A DNA stretch of 64,000 bases from Psychrobacter immobilis. GTDB lineage: Bacteria; Pseudomonadota; Gammaproteobacteria; Pseudomonadales; Moraxellaceae. Under the pieces are notes generated by a model. The model saw only the letters and a program-made list of their open reading frames with translations, was not told the DNA's origin and ran no database searches. Both the position numbers and the translations under genes were made by a program. Each line of letters begins with the position of its first letter. The stretch's first letter is position 1. The stretch spans positions 2,666,001 to 2,730,000 of the forward strand of contig NZ_CAJGZV010000001.1 of assembly GCF_904846065.1 (NCBI RefSeq), read 5' to 3'. Below, one piece after another: positions 1 to 8,817 of the stretch.

Positions 1-29
1 CCGATAATCAATAAATTTTGCGTACTCAT
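1..29 (-). CDS. 5' end of an unidentified gene, truncated by the window edge
   Basis: Read leftward, an ATG at 29 is preceded by an AAGGA ribosome binding site about six bases upstream and opens a frame beginning MSTQNLLIIG before the window ends. A hydrophobic beta strand ending in Gly at the extreme N-terminus is typical of Rossmann-fold NAD(P)-binding proteins, but nine codons are too few to assign a family. A second ATG immediately upstream (32) is an alternative start. Confidence 0.4.
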
Positions 30-112
30 CATTTATCCTTTATTCGAACGCCATTTCTAATGACTGCTTATACATCTTTTTAATGACCTATACATTTTTT
101 CAGTAATAAATG

Positions 113-2215
113 TTAAAAATAGCGTCTGTACGACAGCTGTACATCTTCATTGGCATCAACACGATCTTGCCATTCGTAGTTGGCATTAATGCGTAATGCT
201 TGTTTTTTATCGATATCGTACTGCAGCCCTAATGTCGATATCGGCTGCCAATAATGACCACGGGAATTAGACTCATCACTGCTGCCATGATACCAATATG
301 GCAGTTGCAATTCAGCCTGCGCGCGTAACTGATTGTTAATCTGATAACGACAGCCTGCATTCACGCCAGCACCAACGCGAAAGCCTTTATTGATACCGCG
401 CCCTGCTTGCGCTGTGCCGGACAAAAAGGTATAGCATAGCTGCGGCGGCATCTCGCCTGTACCTGTGCGAGGCGTACCAAATGCCCATGACCAACCTGAT
501 TCATAGCCCAAGCTCCCAACTAAATGATCGCGACCGTCTTGCTGGGAGCCATCATTCACACGCGTCGCCTCGATGCTGGCGCCCCACGTTTTGCCTTTTT
601 TGGCAGAATTGACCGGATTAAATGAGCGCCCACGAATCAATGTCACATTTTGCAAAACCACACTGTTTGGCTGATTGGCTGTGTCATTATCGGTGTCGTA
701 CAGGCGCAAAGTCGCAGATGCGCCTTCTAAATCAAAAAACTGTGGTAATCCTGAGGGACGGTCGAGAGTATCATGGTAGCCCGCTCTTAAGCCCAAATCG
801 ATATAGTTATTATCACCGCGCTGCCCTAGTCCAATATGAGCCAGTTGCAGCGGATGTCTATCTATTGGATTATTATCTGATACCGCTATATTAGGCTGCA
901 ATAACGTCTGTCCATCAGCTGACATGCTCGAAACCGCATTAAGTTGGGCAGATTTAATCTCATTGATCGTCTGTTTTGCGCTGTTGTGATAGCCGAATTG
1001 CTCACGCTGCTCTTTGACCTTATTCAACTGTGATTGGCGTAAAGTACTATCAGAAGGAGTATAGTTGGTGCTGGCGAGTAAGCCCTCATCATCAAGTAAT
1101 TGCACGACATCTGAGGGAATAACCGCATAAGGTAGACGACTTAATAAATGCTGCTGCGGTCGCACCACATCAATTAAGCGTAAAATCTCAGACGCGCAGT
1201 TATCAGTGGTGAAGTAATACGGCAATTTTAAATCTTTGGTTTCCCAAACGTGCAACATAATCTGCTGCACTTCCGCTGGTGTCAAATCCAATTGATACGT
1301 CCATGCATCACGCTCATCTTTTTGCAGATACTTGGCAAGCTTTTCTGGATAAGGATCGATTTCTATCAAATTATCATAGCGGCCAGTCATTGACTTGACG
1401 GCATACACCACAAAATTGTCTTTTGGATTACCACCAACCGTATAATTCAACGCAATCGAATGATGAATTTGGCTCGGATCTGCCACACTTGCTTTTGAGT
1501 CGATACGCAATAAAGTATGAGCAAAGGCCGATAAAGGGTTGTCTAAATATTCTTGGGCAAACATGATAGATAGCTGCTCGGGGGCGATCTTCTGCATCCA
1601 CTCATTAAGCGCTGGACAGTCAACTTGTAGTGCCGCCTTATCAATGTCTAATGTATTGGTCAGCCATTGTACGCGGGCTGGAAAACGACATAATACCGAA
1701 TTATTAGCAGTATTTTTTTTAACAGTACGGTTATTCGTTGTCGCTACCTCATTAGCGAGAGCGACGAGTAATGCATCAAGCTCGGCAGCTGAATCATGCT
1801 GTCCATTCTCACTTAAAAAAAAGTCAGCTTCATCAACCATGCTGGTGTCTTTTTTCTTACCAATCAAATTCTTTTGATCATCAAAGAAATATAACAAACG
1901 TCGCCATGTCGTATGTTGGGCTAAATTTTGTGTTGTTGCTTGCTCACGCCACTTGGCTAATAATTGCTCAGCGTTGCTTTTTTCTAGCCCTTGAGTATCT
2001 TCTGGAGCGTCATTATTTGGCGTATTATTAGCGATTGCAGCAGCTTGCGACGTAGGCGCCAATGCCCCTGTCGTTACTAATGATGCTGGGGTTGGCAAAA
2101 AAGCTTGCGTTTGTGCAGAGAGTAGCAATCCTGCAATAGCAAGTGGTAAACGTGCTCGTTGACTCATAGTAGTTAGGGTACAATCTACAGATAAAAAATT
2201 AGGCTTTAGAGACAT
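113..2215 (-). CDS. DUF4105 (Lnb N-terminal-like) protein with a predicted outer-membrane barrel C-terminus
   Basis: This 700-residue protein has an extended N-terminus, then a hydrophobic signal segment (about residues 24-40, ending TQAF). The central part (about 200-380) carries the DUF4105 pattern: NPLSAFAHTLLRID, an LNYTVGG strand, and a stretch ending TDNCASEILRLIDVVRP, with the Cys/His arrangement of a papain-like fold. The C-terminal third is rich in alternating strands and ends in YRRYF, the aromatic C-terminus typical of outer-membrane beta barrels. The start at 2215 is favoured by a GAGG site eight bases upstream; Met17 (2167) lacks one. The family is envelope-associated and its substrate is unknown. 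Confidence 0.85.
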   Translation of the reverse strand: MSLKPNFLSVDCTLTTMSQRARLPLAIAGLLLSAQTQAFLPTPASLVTTGALAPTSQAAAIANNTPNNDAPEDTQGLEKSNAEQLLAKWREQATTQNLAQHTTWRRLLYFFDDQKNLIGKKKDTSMVDEADFFLSENGQHDSAAELDALLVALANEVATTNNRTVKKNTANNSVLCRFPARVQWLTNTLDIDKAALQVDCPALNEWMQKIAPEQLSIMFAQEYLDNPLSAFAHTLLRIDSKASVADPSQIHHSIALNYTVGGNPKDNFVVYAVKSMTGRYDNLIEIDPYPEKLAKYLQKDERDAWTYQLDLTPAEVQQIMLHVWETKDLKLPYYFTTDNCASEILRLIDVVRPQQHLLSRLPYAVIPSDVVQLLDDEGLLASTNYTPSDSTLRQSQLNKVKEQREQFGYHNSAKQTINEIKSAQLNAVSSMSADGQTLLQPNIAVSDNNPIDRHPLQLAHIGLGQRGDNNYIDLGLRAGYHDTLDRPSGLPQFFDLEGASATLRLYDTDNDTANQPNSVVLQNVTLIRGRSFNPVNSAKKGKTWGASIEATRVNDGSQQDGRDHLVGSLGYESGWSWAFGTPRTGTGEMPPQLCYTFLSGTAQAGRGINKGFRVGAGVNAGCRYQINNQLRAQAELQLPYWYHGSSDESNSRGHYWQPISTLGLQYDIDKKQALRINANYEWQDRVDANEDVQLSYRRYF

Positions 2216-2342
2216 AGGGTAAACCTCGCACGTTATTATTCATACGCCGATAGCGTGATTGATGGCTGGTTGATAATGCCGATTGGATCGTCCACTGAAA
2301 TAATCTCAAAAACTATATGCGAGCTAGACCATTGAAATATCT

Positions 2343-2474
2343 GGTGGTGTTCTAAAAAGTATGCTGGCGATAAAAGTCAATAAGAAATCTATACTAAGTT
2401 CTCTGGTTCTATAGGGTTTTCAAAGCCTCAAAAATTGTTAAAATTTTAATCAGCATACTTTTTGATACACCACC
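2343..2474. mobile_element. IS1-like MITE with 24-bp inverted ends and an 8-bp target duplication
   Basis: The left end (2343-2366, starting GGTGGTGT and ending GTATGCTG) and the right end (2451-2474) are inverted repeats matching at 21 of 24 positions. The element is flanked by perfect 8-bp direct repeats AAATATCT (2335-2342 and 2475-2482). It has no coding capacity. GGTG-type termini with 8-9 bp duplications are characteristic of the IS1 family, so this is probably a non-autonomous derivative moved in trans. It sits in the divergent region between the DUF4105 gene and ampD. Confidence 0.85.
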
Positions 2475-2600
2475 AAATATCTTAGTCAAAGTGACTATTA
2501 TCAATAGTTTCTACTATCAGCATGGCTATTAATTAATAAAAAATAGCCAGCAACCAGCGGTCAATGCACACTTATTAACATCATGATAAAAGAGAATATT

Positions 2601-3185
2601 ATGTCCATAACACCAACAACGATTAACGATGGCAGATTATCGGCAGCCACCTATCTTGCATCACCAAACTGCAATCTGCGACCAACAGATATGAGTATTG
2701 ACACTATTGTTATTCATAATATCAGCCTACCGCCGAGCGAGTTCGGAGCGTCTGATGCTGACGGCATTCATTACGTTAAAGCATTATTTACCAATCAGCT
2801 AGACTGGGAGGCGCATCCCTATTTTCAAACGATTAAAGGCGCAGAGGTTTCAGCTCACTTATTTATCGAGCGTGATGGCACGATTACTCAGTTTGTCAAT
2901 TTTAATGAGCGTGCGTGGCATGCTGGACGCTCTAGCTACTTGGGTCGCCCTGAATGTAATGATTATAGCATTGGTATTGAGCTTGAAGGGTCTGATTTTG
3001 TGTCCTTCACCGCCGCACAATATGAGGCACTTGCAAAAGTGATCTGTGCCATTTATGCCGCCTACCCCAAAACTCGTCGTCATCTGACAGGTCATAGCGA
3101 CATTGCCCCCGGTCGCAAAACGGATCCCGGTGATTATTTTGAATGGGCAAGATTGCGTGAGATGGTCGCCGCTCTATCAAAATAA
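2601..3185 (+). CDS. ampD: 1,6-anhydro-N-acetylmuramyl-L-alanine amidase AmpD
   Basis: Cytoplasmic zinc amidase that cleaves the lactyl-amide bond of anhydromuropeptides in peptidoglycan recycling; in many gammaproteobacteria it indirectly controls AmpR/AmpC. The amidase_2 fold is evident: first zinc His in TIVIHNISLP (about residue 39), HLFIERDGTI, the WHAGRS loop, and the second His and Asp in HLTGHSDIAPGRKTDPGD (about 165 and 175). This matches the E. coli H34/H154/D164 spacing with a few extra residues. ATG 2601 is chosen because an AGAGA site lies just upstream; an ATG at 2583 has none. Length (194 aa) is normal. Confidence 0.95.
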   Translation: MSITPTTINDGRLSAATYLASPNCNLRPTDMSIDTIVIHNISLPPSEFGASDADGIHYVKALFTNQLDWEAHPYFQTIKGAEVSAHLFIERDGTITQFVNFNERAWHAGRSSYLGRPECNDYSIGIELEGSDFVSFTAAQYEALAKVICAIYAAYPKTRRHLTGHSDIAPGRKTDPGDYFEWARLREMVAALSK

Positions 3186-3233
3186 AAAGACTCACTTAAC
3201 TTTAATAATTATTAACCATCGATTAGAGATATT

Positions 3234-3752
3234 ATGACTTGGGTTGAAGTAGTCGATTCAGCAGTGAAAATAGGTTTGGGCGCATTGATAGCAGGCGTTA
3301 TTGCTTTTCTATTATCTTCAATACAACATAGTCATGAACTCAAAAAATCTAAAGTAGACCGTGAGTTTGAGATGTTAAAAGAAGTTGCAGAAAAAGTAGA
3401 GAATTTTAATAATATTGCTTTAAGGTATTGGTCACTTTCTTCTGATTGGCGTAGAAGATTACTACTAGATAGTACGATCTTACCATCTAGCAACCTATTA
3501 GATTCTCAAAATGATTTATACGATAGCTTTAGCGAACTGACCAAAGCAGAATCATTACTACTACTATTCGGTTATGACGAAGCTTCCGTCTCATTGAGAT
3601 CATATGGTGAAACAATTATATCCTTTAGAAAGAGAGTATCGTCTTTAGATATATTTTTTGATGAAAGTGATGCAGCTAGCTACAGAGAATCTATGATTGA
3701 TAAGCGGGCTGAGCTATTTAAGATATTAAACAAAATTTATAAAATGATTTAA
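3234..3752 (+). CDS. small membrane-anchored protein of unknown function
   Basis: The 172-residue product has one N-terminal transmembrane segment (about residues 10-30, GLGALIAGVIAFLLSS) followed by a charged, helical, probably cytoplasmic domain with long predicted coils (KKSKVDREFEMLKEVAEKVE). The start has a purine-rich GAGATATT site. Base composition is more AT-rich than in ampD and murJ on either side, which may mean a lineage-specific or transferred gene. I do not recognise the family. It lies 48 bp after ampD in the same direction and could be cotranscribed. Confidence 0.7.
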   Translation: MTWVEVVDSAVKIGLGALIAGVIAFLLSSIQHSHELKKSKVDREFEMLKEVAEKVENFNNIALRYWSLSSDWRRRLLLDSTILPSSNLLDSQNDLYDSFSELTKAESLLLLFGYDEASVSLRSYGETIISFRKRVSSLDIFFDESDAASYRESMIDKRAELFKILNKIYKMI

Positions 3753-3910
3753 TGCAAGAAACCTCAGTTTTCCAAATGTCATATTCCACATCCAATCCAT
3801 TTATCTCGATTATGAAAATGCTATAATCCGTCAGCTTTTTGATAGCAGCAACTTAGTAAACAACCATCAGTAAACAACCTTCAATAAACAAATTAGCACA
3901 ATAGGTTCTC

Positions 3911-5461
3911 ATGGCAAAAAGTCGGTTATTTCGTTCAACCATGGTGGTCAGTAGTATGACCATGCTATCTCGTATCTTAGGTCTGGTGCGCGATGTCGTA
4001 TTGTTAGGCGTCTTTGGCGCTGGTGGTCTGATGGATGCCTTTTTGGTCGCCTTCAAAATTCCAAACTTTTTGCGGCGTCTGTTTGCAGAAGGTGCCTTTA
4101 GTCAAGCCTTTGTCCCTGTACTGTCCGAATACAAAGAAAAATATAGTTTGCAGCAGGTACAAATCTTAGTCAGTCGTACTTCAGGCGCTCTGTTGTTAAT
4201 TTTGTCGATGCTTACTGTGGTTGTTATTTTAATGGCACCGTGGGTCGTAACTTTATTCGCGCCCGGTTTTGCGGATCAACCAGGTAAGTTTGCTATTACC
4301 GCTGAATTACTGCGTCTGACCTTTCCTTATTTGCTATTTATTTCTATGACCGCCTTTGCCAGTGGCATTTTACAAAGCTACGGACGCTTTGCTGCGCCTG
4401 CTTTTGCACCCGTGTTATTGAACCTATGTATGATTGGTGGCGCACTAATTTTTGCCCCTATGTTCGATGTTCCTATCATGGCGCTAGGCTATGCAGTCGC
4501 TATCGCAGGATTGTTGCAATTCTTACTACAGCTGCCTCAGCTATGGCAACAAAAGCTGCTGGTCGCACCCAAGGTCGACTTTCAGCATGAAGGCGTTCGC
4601 CGTATTTTAAAACTCATGCTGCCTGCTATCTTTGGCGTCTCTGTCACTCAGATTAATCTGCTGCTCAATACCATTTTTGCGTCATTGATGATTGGCGGTT
4701 CGGTTTCTTGGCTGTATGCCGCAGAGCGTATGAGTGAGCTGCCATTAGGCTTGATTGGCGTGGCAATCGGTACAGTCATTTTGCCAAGCTTGTCAAAGAG
4801 TGAGGCGCAAAAAGACGATGTTAGTTTTAAAAAAACCATCGATTGGGCGGCACGCTTAATCATTTTAGTCGGTGTTCCGGCATCAGCAGCGTTGTTTATA
4901 CTTGCCGATGTACTGATGCAAGCACTGTTTTTGCGCGGTGAATTTACCTTACGCGATGCGCAGATGAGTTCGCTCGCATTACGTAGTATGGCTGGTGGTA
5001 TTTTAGGCTTTATGCTTATTAAAATCTTTGCCCCTGCTTTTTTTGCCCGTCAAGACACCAGAACACCTGTAAAAATCGGTATCATTTCTGTCTTTGCCAA
5101 CATGATTTTTAGTGTCATTTTCATCGGTATATTTTATTTCTTAGAGATTCCGCTACATGGCGGCTTGGCCTTAGCAACCACAGGCGCGGCCTTTGTTAAC
5201 GCAGGCTTATTATATTACTTCTTACATAAACGTGATATTTTCCGCTTTGGCAGCCATTGGAAGAAACTATTCACCCAGTTTGCGATTGCGACCAGCGCTA
5301 TGATTGGCGTACTTTATGTCATGCTGCCTTATTTCCCTAGCGATGATGCTCAATGGCGACGTATCGCCGCTTTGCTCATTATGTGTGCCGTAGGGGCGCT
5401 GGTTTATGGCGTGGTATTACTAGCCACTGGTTTCCGTCCGCGCCAGCTAAAGCATGGTTAA
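3911..5461 (+). CDS. murJ: lipid II flippase MurJ (MviN)
   Basis: Inner-membrane MOP-superfamily flippase that moves lipid II across the membrane for peptidoglycan synthesis. The 516 residues contain about 14 hydrophobic segments. The N-terminal signature SRILGLVRDVVLLGVFGAG followed by DAFLVAFKIPNFLRRLFAEG is diagnostic, as are the QINLLLNTIFAS and LPLGLIGVAIGTVILPSLS segments. The next gene in many relatives is ribF; here a lipoprotein gene and a convergent acetyltransferase gene intervene before ribF at 7.2 kb. Confidence 0.97.
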   Translation: MAKSRLFRSTMVVSSMTMLSRILGLVRDVVLLGVFGAGGLMDAFLVAFKIPNFLRRLFAEGAFSQAFVPVLSEYKEKYSLQQVQILVSRTSGALLLILSMLTVVVILMAPWVVTLFAPGFADQPGKFAITAELLRLTFPYLLFISMTAFASGILQSYGRFAAPAFAPVLLNLCMIGGALIFAPMFDVPIMALGYAVAIAGLLQFLLQLPQLWQQKLLVAPKVDFQHEGVRRILKLMLPAIFGVSVTQINLLLNTIFASLMIGGSVSWLYAAERMSELPLGLIGVAIGTVILPSLSKSEAQKDDVSFKKTIDWAARLIILVGVPASAALFILADVLMQALFLRGEFTLRDAQMSSLALRSMAGGILGFMLIKIFAPAFFARQDTRTPVKIGIISVFANMIFSVIFIGIFYFLEIPLHGGLALATTGAAFVNAGLLYYFLHKRDIFRFGSHWKKLFTQFAIATSAMIGVLYVMLPYFPSDDAQWRRIAALLIMCAVGALVYGVVLLATGFRPRQLKHG

Positions 5462-5572
5462 GCAGCTTCACTTACGAAACCAAAACAAGCTTAGTAAGAG
5501 AATGGATAGTGAATGATGCGGATAGTTGCCATAATTAACCATTAACGAATAAATAAAATCTGAGGGCTAATA

Positions 5573-6202
5573 ATGACAACCAAACGAGCAACCTTACTAC
5601 GCTTACCAACCATACTGACCGCTGGTGTACTTACCACTGGACTGCTTTTGAGTGCTTGTAGCGATAACGATAAGACAGCTAATAGTGCCGAAGATACGGC
5701 AGCCATCGCTGAAGGCAGTTCTGATGAAAGCGTTGATGCTGAAAATAGCGCTGCTAATCAAACGTCAACAGTGGATGCGAATAGCACAGTTGACAGCAAG
5801 CAGATGGCTGACAGCGGTAAAGCTGAAACGGCGATTGATAGTGATAATATCAACCCAGTCACTTCTGCGACCAAGAAAAAGAGCCTCGTAACCAATCCTA
5901 CCGAAGCTGGTACGCCGGAAGATACTGTCAAGCAAGCACTAGATAGCTTGTATTATGGCGAGGTAAAGGAAGCTGTTAAATACTATAAAGTAGATATGGC
6001 AAACTTCGAAGAAGAGCTGGCTAAAACCCAGTATGCCTTTCAGCAAACGGTCGATGGCGTCACTATTACCGATACTAAATACAGTGATGATAAAACCCGT
6101 GCCACCATCATTGGGGAGCTGATGCTAAAAGGACAAAGTGCGCCTGCACCGTTGACTTATGAGCTGCAAAAAATTGAAGGTCAATGGAAAATCCTAGGAT
6201 AA
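5573..6202 (+). CDS. DUF4878-type lipoprotein
   Basis: A 209-residue protein with a lipoprotein signal ending in the lipobox LLSAC (Cys about residue 29). An acidic Ser/Asp/Ala-rich linker to about residue 105 is followed by a compact C-terminal domain (about 113-209: TPEDTVKQALDSLYYGEV, then YAFQQTVDGV and the closing GQWKIL). That arrangement resembles the NTF2-like DUF4878 fold seen in small secreted proteins. A GAGGG ribosome site precedes the ATG. The molecular function is unknown. It follows murJ by about 110 bp in the same direction. Confidence 0.75.
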   Translation: MTTKRATLLRLPTILTAGVLTTGLLLSACSDNDKTANSAEDTAAIAEGSSDESVDAENSAANQTSTVDANSTVDSKQMADSGKAETAIDSDNINPVTSATKKKSLVTNPTEAGTPEDTVKQALDSLYYGEVKEAVKYYKVDMANFEEELAKTQYAFQQTVDGVTITDTKYSDDKTRATIIGELMLKGQSAPAPLTYELQKIEGQWKILG

Positions 6203-6260
6203 GACGCTTTGCTGTCCTCATTTAAAATCACTTTAGCTTAAGTTATTTTAGCTTAATTCA

Positions 6261-6285
6261 CTTGAACTTGAACTTGAACTTGAAC
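6261..6285. repeat. hexanucleotide microsatellite, CTTGAA x4
   Basis: Four perfect copies of CTTGAA plus one base lie between the convergent ends of the lipoprotein gene and the GNAT gene. Being outside coding sequence, copy-number change would not shift a reading frame. Confidence 0.9.
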
Positions 6286-6331
6286 TATCTTATCTTCAAT
6301 GATTTTATTTGATACCAATCAAAATTTAATA

Positions 6332-6931
6332 TTAATCTGACGACACTGGCTTGCCAAGCATCACAACATCAGCGATAAAGCCTTGCATATCACACACTTT
6401 TGGCATATATCCCCATTGCTCAAAACCAAGCTTACGGAACAATCCTAAGCTTGGCTGATTGTGCGCAAAAATAAGCGCGATCACATTATGAATGCCTAGG
6501 CTTGGCGCTTGTGTCAACATCCAGCATGTCAATAAGCTGCCCAACCCTTGACCGTGATAATCCTGATGCAAGTAGATACTAATCTCAGTGCTGATATGAT
6601 AAGCCGGTCGTGCATATAAATCGCTAAAGCTACCCCATGCAACGATTGTTGCTGTCCCTGCTTCTGCTGAATTTTGCGTGGTCTTATGCATCGCTTTTAC
6701 GACATAAATAGGACGCGTCGGACTATTTATATGCTCATCAAACCAATCTGCACGCTCTTCACAAGTCACTGGGGTAAGATTGGCAGTGGCTTGCTTACCT
6801 GCAATAGTCTGATTGTAAATCGCCAAAATCTTTGACAAGTCGTCTCTACTTGCACGCTGCACGACAAACTCATCAGTGAGATAGTGTTCTAACAAAACAG
6901 CTGGCACAGCATTTAAGGCAGCAACGGGCAT
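6332..6931 (-). CDS. GNAT-family N-acetyltransferase
   Basis: The protein shows the GNAT acetyl-CoA-binding core: the EISIYLHQDYHGQGLGSLL stretch contains the Q/RxxGxG/A pyrophosphate loop (QGLGS), followed by the NVIALIFAHNQPSLGLFRKLGF motif with the characteristic Asn and LGF. It most resembles the phosphinothricin/methionine sulfoximine acetyltransferase branch, but the substrate cannot be fixed from sequence. The start is set at 6931 because a GGAG site sits nine bases upstream; an in-frame ATG at 6991 lacks one. That gives about 199 residues. Confidence 0.88.
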   Translation of the reverse strand: MPVAALNAVPAVLLEHYLTDEFVVQRASRDDLSKILAIYNQTIAGKQATANLTPVTCEERADWFDEHINSPTRPIYVVKAMHKTTQNSAEAGTATIVAWGSFSDLYARPAYHISTEISIYLHQDYHGQGLGSLLTCWMLTQAPSLGIHNVIALIFAHNQPSLGLFRKLGFEQWGYMPKVCDMQGFIADVVMLGKPVSSD

Positions 6932-7201
6932 AAGGTCTCCGTAATTATTAATTAATAGTCTATGAGTGATAATTGTTGCAAGATGATCCATCCATAAAGA
7001 GGGTCGTTACAGAAGCATGTGGACAAGCATCACGGTATTTTAAGATGACAGAGCGGATAGCGCCATACTTTTATTGTCAGTAGACTATAGGATGTTAGTA
7101 TGGTCATTTTACTTTATAATGGCTGATTTTAAACACATTGATTTTGGTACGGGTGTGTTTTTTCTTTTTTATCCGGTCTTATCTATCATAGCTGAAAATT
7201 T

Positions 7202-8242
7202 ATGAACACCTATTTTCTTGAGCAACTGATTGCCTCGCCCAGTAATTTGACTGCAAATACTAGCCCTGTAGATTTAGCGCCCTGTGTGCTCACTATCGGT
7301 AACTTCGATGGTGTCCATCTTGGTCATCAAGCGATGCTTGAACAAGTCCGTGATATTGCCCATGCACAAAATCTTGGTTCTGCTGTCATGATATTTGAGC
7401 CACAGCCTCGTGAATTTTTTGCACCAGCCACCGCGCCTGCTCGACTCACTAATCTCGCTGAAAAACAAGCTTTGTTAGCAGAATATGGCGTTGAGACCTT
7501 GATTGTGGCAGGATTTGATGCAGAGTTTCGCTCGCTATCCGCCCAAGCATTTGCGGATATTTTAGCCCTGCGCTTAAATGTCAAGGCGTTGGTGTTGGGT
7601 GATGACTTCAAATTTGGTCATGACCGTACTGGTGACAGTCAGTTTTTACGGAATTACGGCTTAGATGTTACCAACCTACATACCGTCATCGATGATAATG
7701 GTAAAGCGGCACGTATCAGCTCTACTCGCGTTCGAGACTTACTATTGGCTGGTGATATTGACGCTGCTAATGCGCTACTTGGTCGCGATTATGCGATTAC
7801 AGGAATGGTCGTTGGTGGCGATAAAATAGGTCGCACCATGGACTTTCCTACTGCGAATATTGACCTACAGCGTTTAAAACCTGCCCTGCATGGTATCTTT
7901 GCTGTTGATGTCGTCAGCCTCGACGAAGATGGGCAAGTGATTGCTGATGGCTTATCGGCACTTGCTATAGATGGCAAATCAGGTATCTCAGGATTACGTT
8001 CCAATAGCCTCTTTGGGACAGCCAATATTGGCACCAGACCCTCTGTCGATAAACAACATGATTGGCGTTTGGAAGTGCATTTCCCAGAATTAAATGCCGA
8101 TTTATATGGATTAACTTTACAGGTTCGATTTTTGCATTATTTACATGGTGAACGACATTATGATGGCTTAGAAGCATTAAAAACAGGAATCCATAATGAT
8201 GTCAAAGCATTGATTGAGTGGCGAGAGCAGCAGTCCAGTTAG
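7202..8242 (+). CDS. ribF: bifunctional riboflavin kinase / FAD synthetase RibF
   Basis: Converts riboflavin to FMN and then FAD. The N-terminal nucleotidyltransferase domain has GNFDGVHLGH (residues 33-42), GDDFKFG (133-139) and the ISSTRVR motif (172-178). The C-terminal flavokinase domain begins near 185 with GRTMDFPTANIDL (PTAN motif about 216-219) and GTRPS (277-281). The flavokinase domain carries about 20 unexpected residues (about 252-273) just before the usual ANIGTRP motif. The length of 346 aa is somewhat above the E. coli protein. No FMN riboswitch was recognised in the short upstream region. A bidirectional terminator follows. Confidence 0.96.
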   Translation: MNTYFLEQLIASPSNLTANTSPVDLAPCVLTIGNFDGVHLGHQAMLEQVRDIAHAQNLGSAVMIFEPQPREFFAPATAPARLTNLAEKQALLAEYGVETLIVAGFDAEFRSLSAQAFADILALRLNVKALVLGDDFKFGHDRTGDSQFLRNYGLDVTNLHTVIDDNGKAARISSTRVRDLLLAGDIDAANALLGRDYAITGMVVGGDKIGRTMDFPTANIDLQRLKPALHGIFAVDVVSLDEDGQVIADGLSALAIDGKSGISGLRSNSLFGTANIGTRPSVDKQHDWRLEVHFPELNADLYGLTLQVRFLHYLHGERHYDGLEALKTGIHNDVKALIEWREQQSS

Positions 8243-8286
8243 ATAGCTAGTAGGCTTAAATGCGGGCGTCGATATTTATAATTTAT

Positions 8287-8325
8287 AAAAAAACCCACAG
8301 CGTTTATAACGTTTGTGGGTTTTTA
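8287..8325. terminator. bidirectional Rho-independent terminator between ribF and the DUF2789 gene
   Basis: An 11-bp perfect stem (AAAAACCCACA paired with TGTGGGTTTTT) has A and T runs at its two ends. It can therefore serve both converging genes. Confidence 0.9.
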
Positions 8326-8357
8326 TTTAATAATTCGTTTTTTAATAGTTGGTTTTT

Positions 8358-8597
8358 CTAAGCATCTGGATGCATACGTACGTTTAAGTCATCGATGACC
8401 TCTACCCATTCCGCATCTTTTTCCCATTCTTCTTGTAGAAAAGCACGCTGATTGTCTGTCCAAATGCTCGCTTCTATCAACTTCTCTTCTTTATCCAACT
8501 GATTATTTTCAATAAAACTATCAATCGCTGCATCTGAGCTATCAAGTCCCAACTGTGCAAATAATTCATTCATATTGTATTCTGGTTCACCCAACAT
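8358..8597 (-). CDS. DUF2789 family protein
   Basis: A 79-residue acidic protein. The sequence NELFAQLGLDSSDAAIDSF near the start and LIEASIWTDNQRAFLQEEW in the second half match the small DUF2789 family of gammaproteobacteria, whose function is unknown. The start is backed by an AAGGAGA site. It is a stand-alone gene sharing the ribF terminator. Confidence 0.88.
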   Translation of the reverse strand: MLGEPEYNMNELFAQLGLDSSDAAIDSFIENNQLDKEEKLIEASIWTDNQRAFLQEEWEKDAEWVEVIDDLNVRMHPDA

Positions 8598-8738
8598 ACT
8601 TTTCTCCTTAAATGGTACGAGTGTCTTTGTGTTTATTATCTAAATTGACACATTTATTGTAGCAAGCTTTATTTTAATAGCTGTTAATCAACGTGTATCT
8701 AACGTTATCAATTGTATTTTGATAGGCAGACAAGACAC

Positions 8739-8771
8739 AAAAAAAGCCCTCTACATTAGAGGGCTTTTTTT
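8739..8771. terminator. Rho-independent terminator downstream of mdh
   Basis: Perfect 8-bp stem AGCCCTCT/AGAGGGCT with a 5-base loop and strong A and T tracts on either side. It can terminate mdh on the minus strand. Confidence 0.92.
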
Positions 8772-8817
8772 GATCAATTTCTATAAAACAGCTTTATGAC
8801 ATGATGACATTGGCTGC

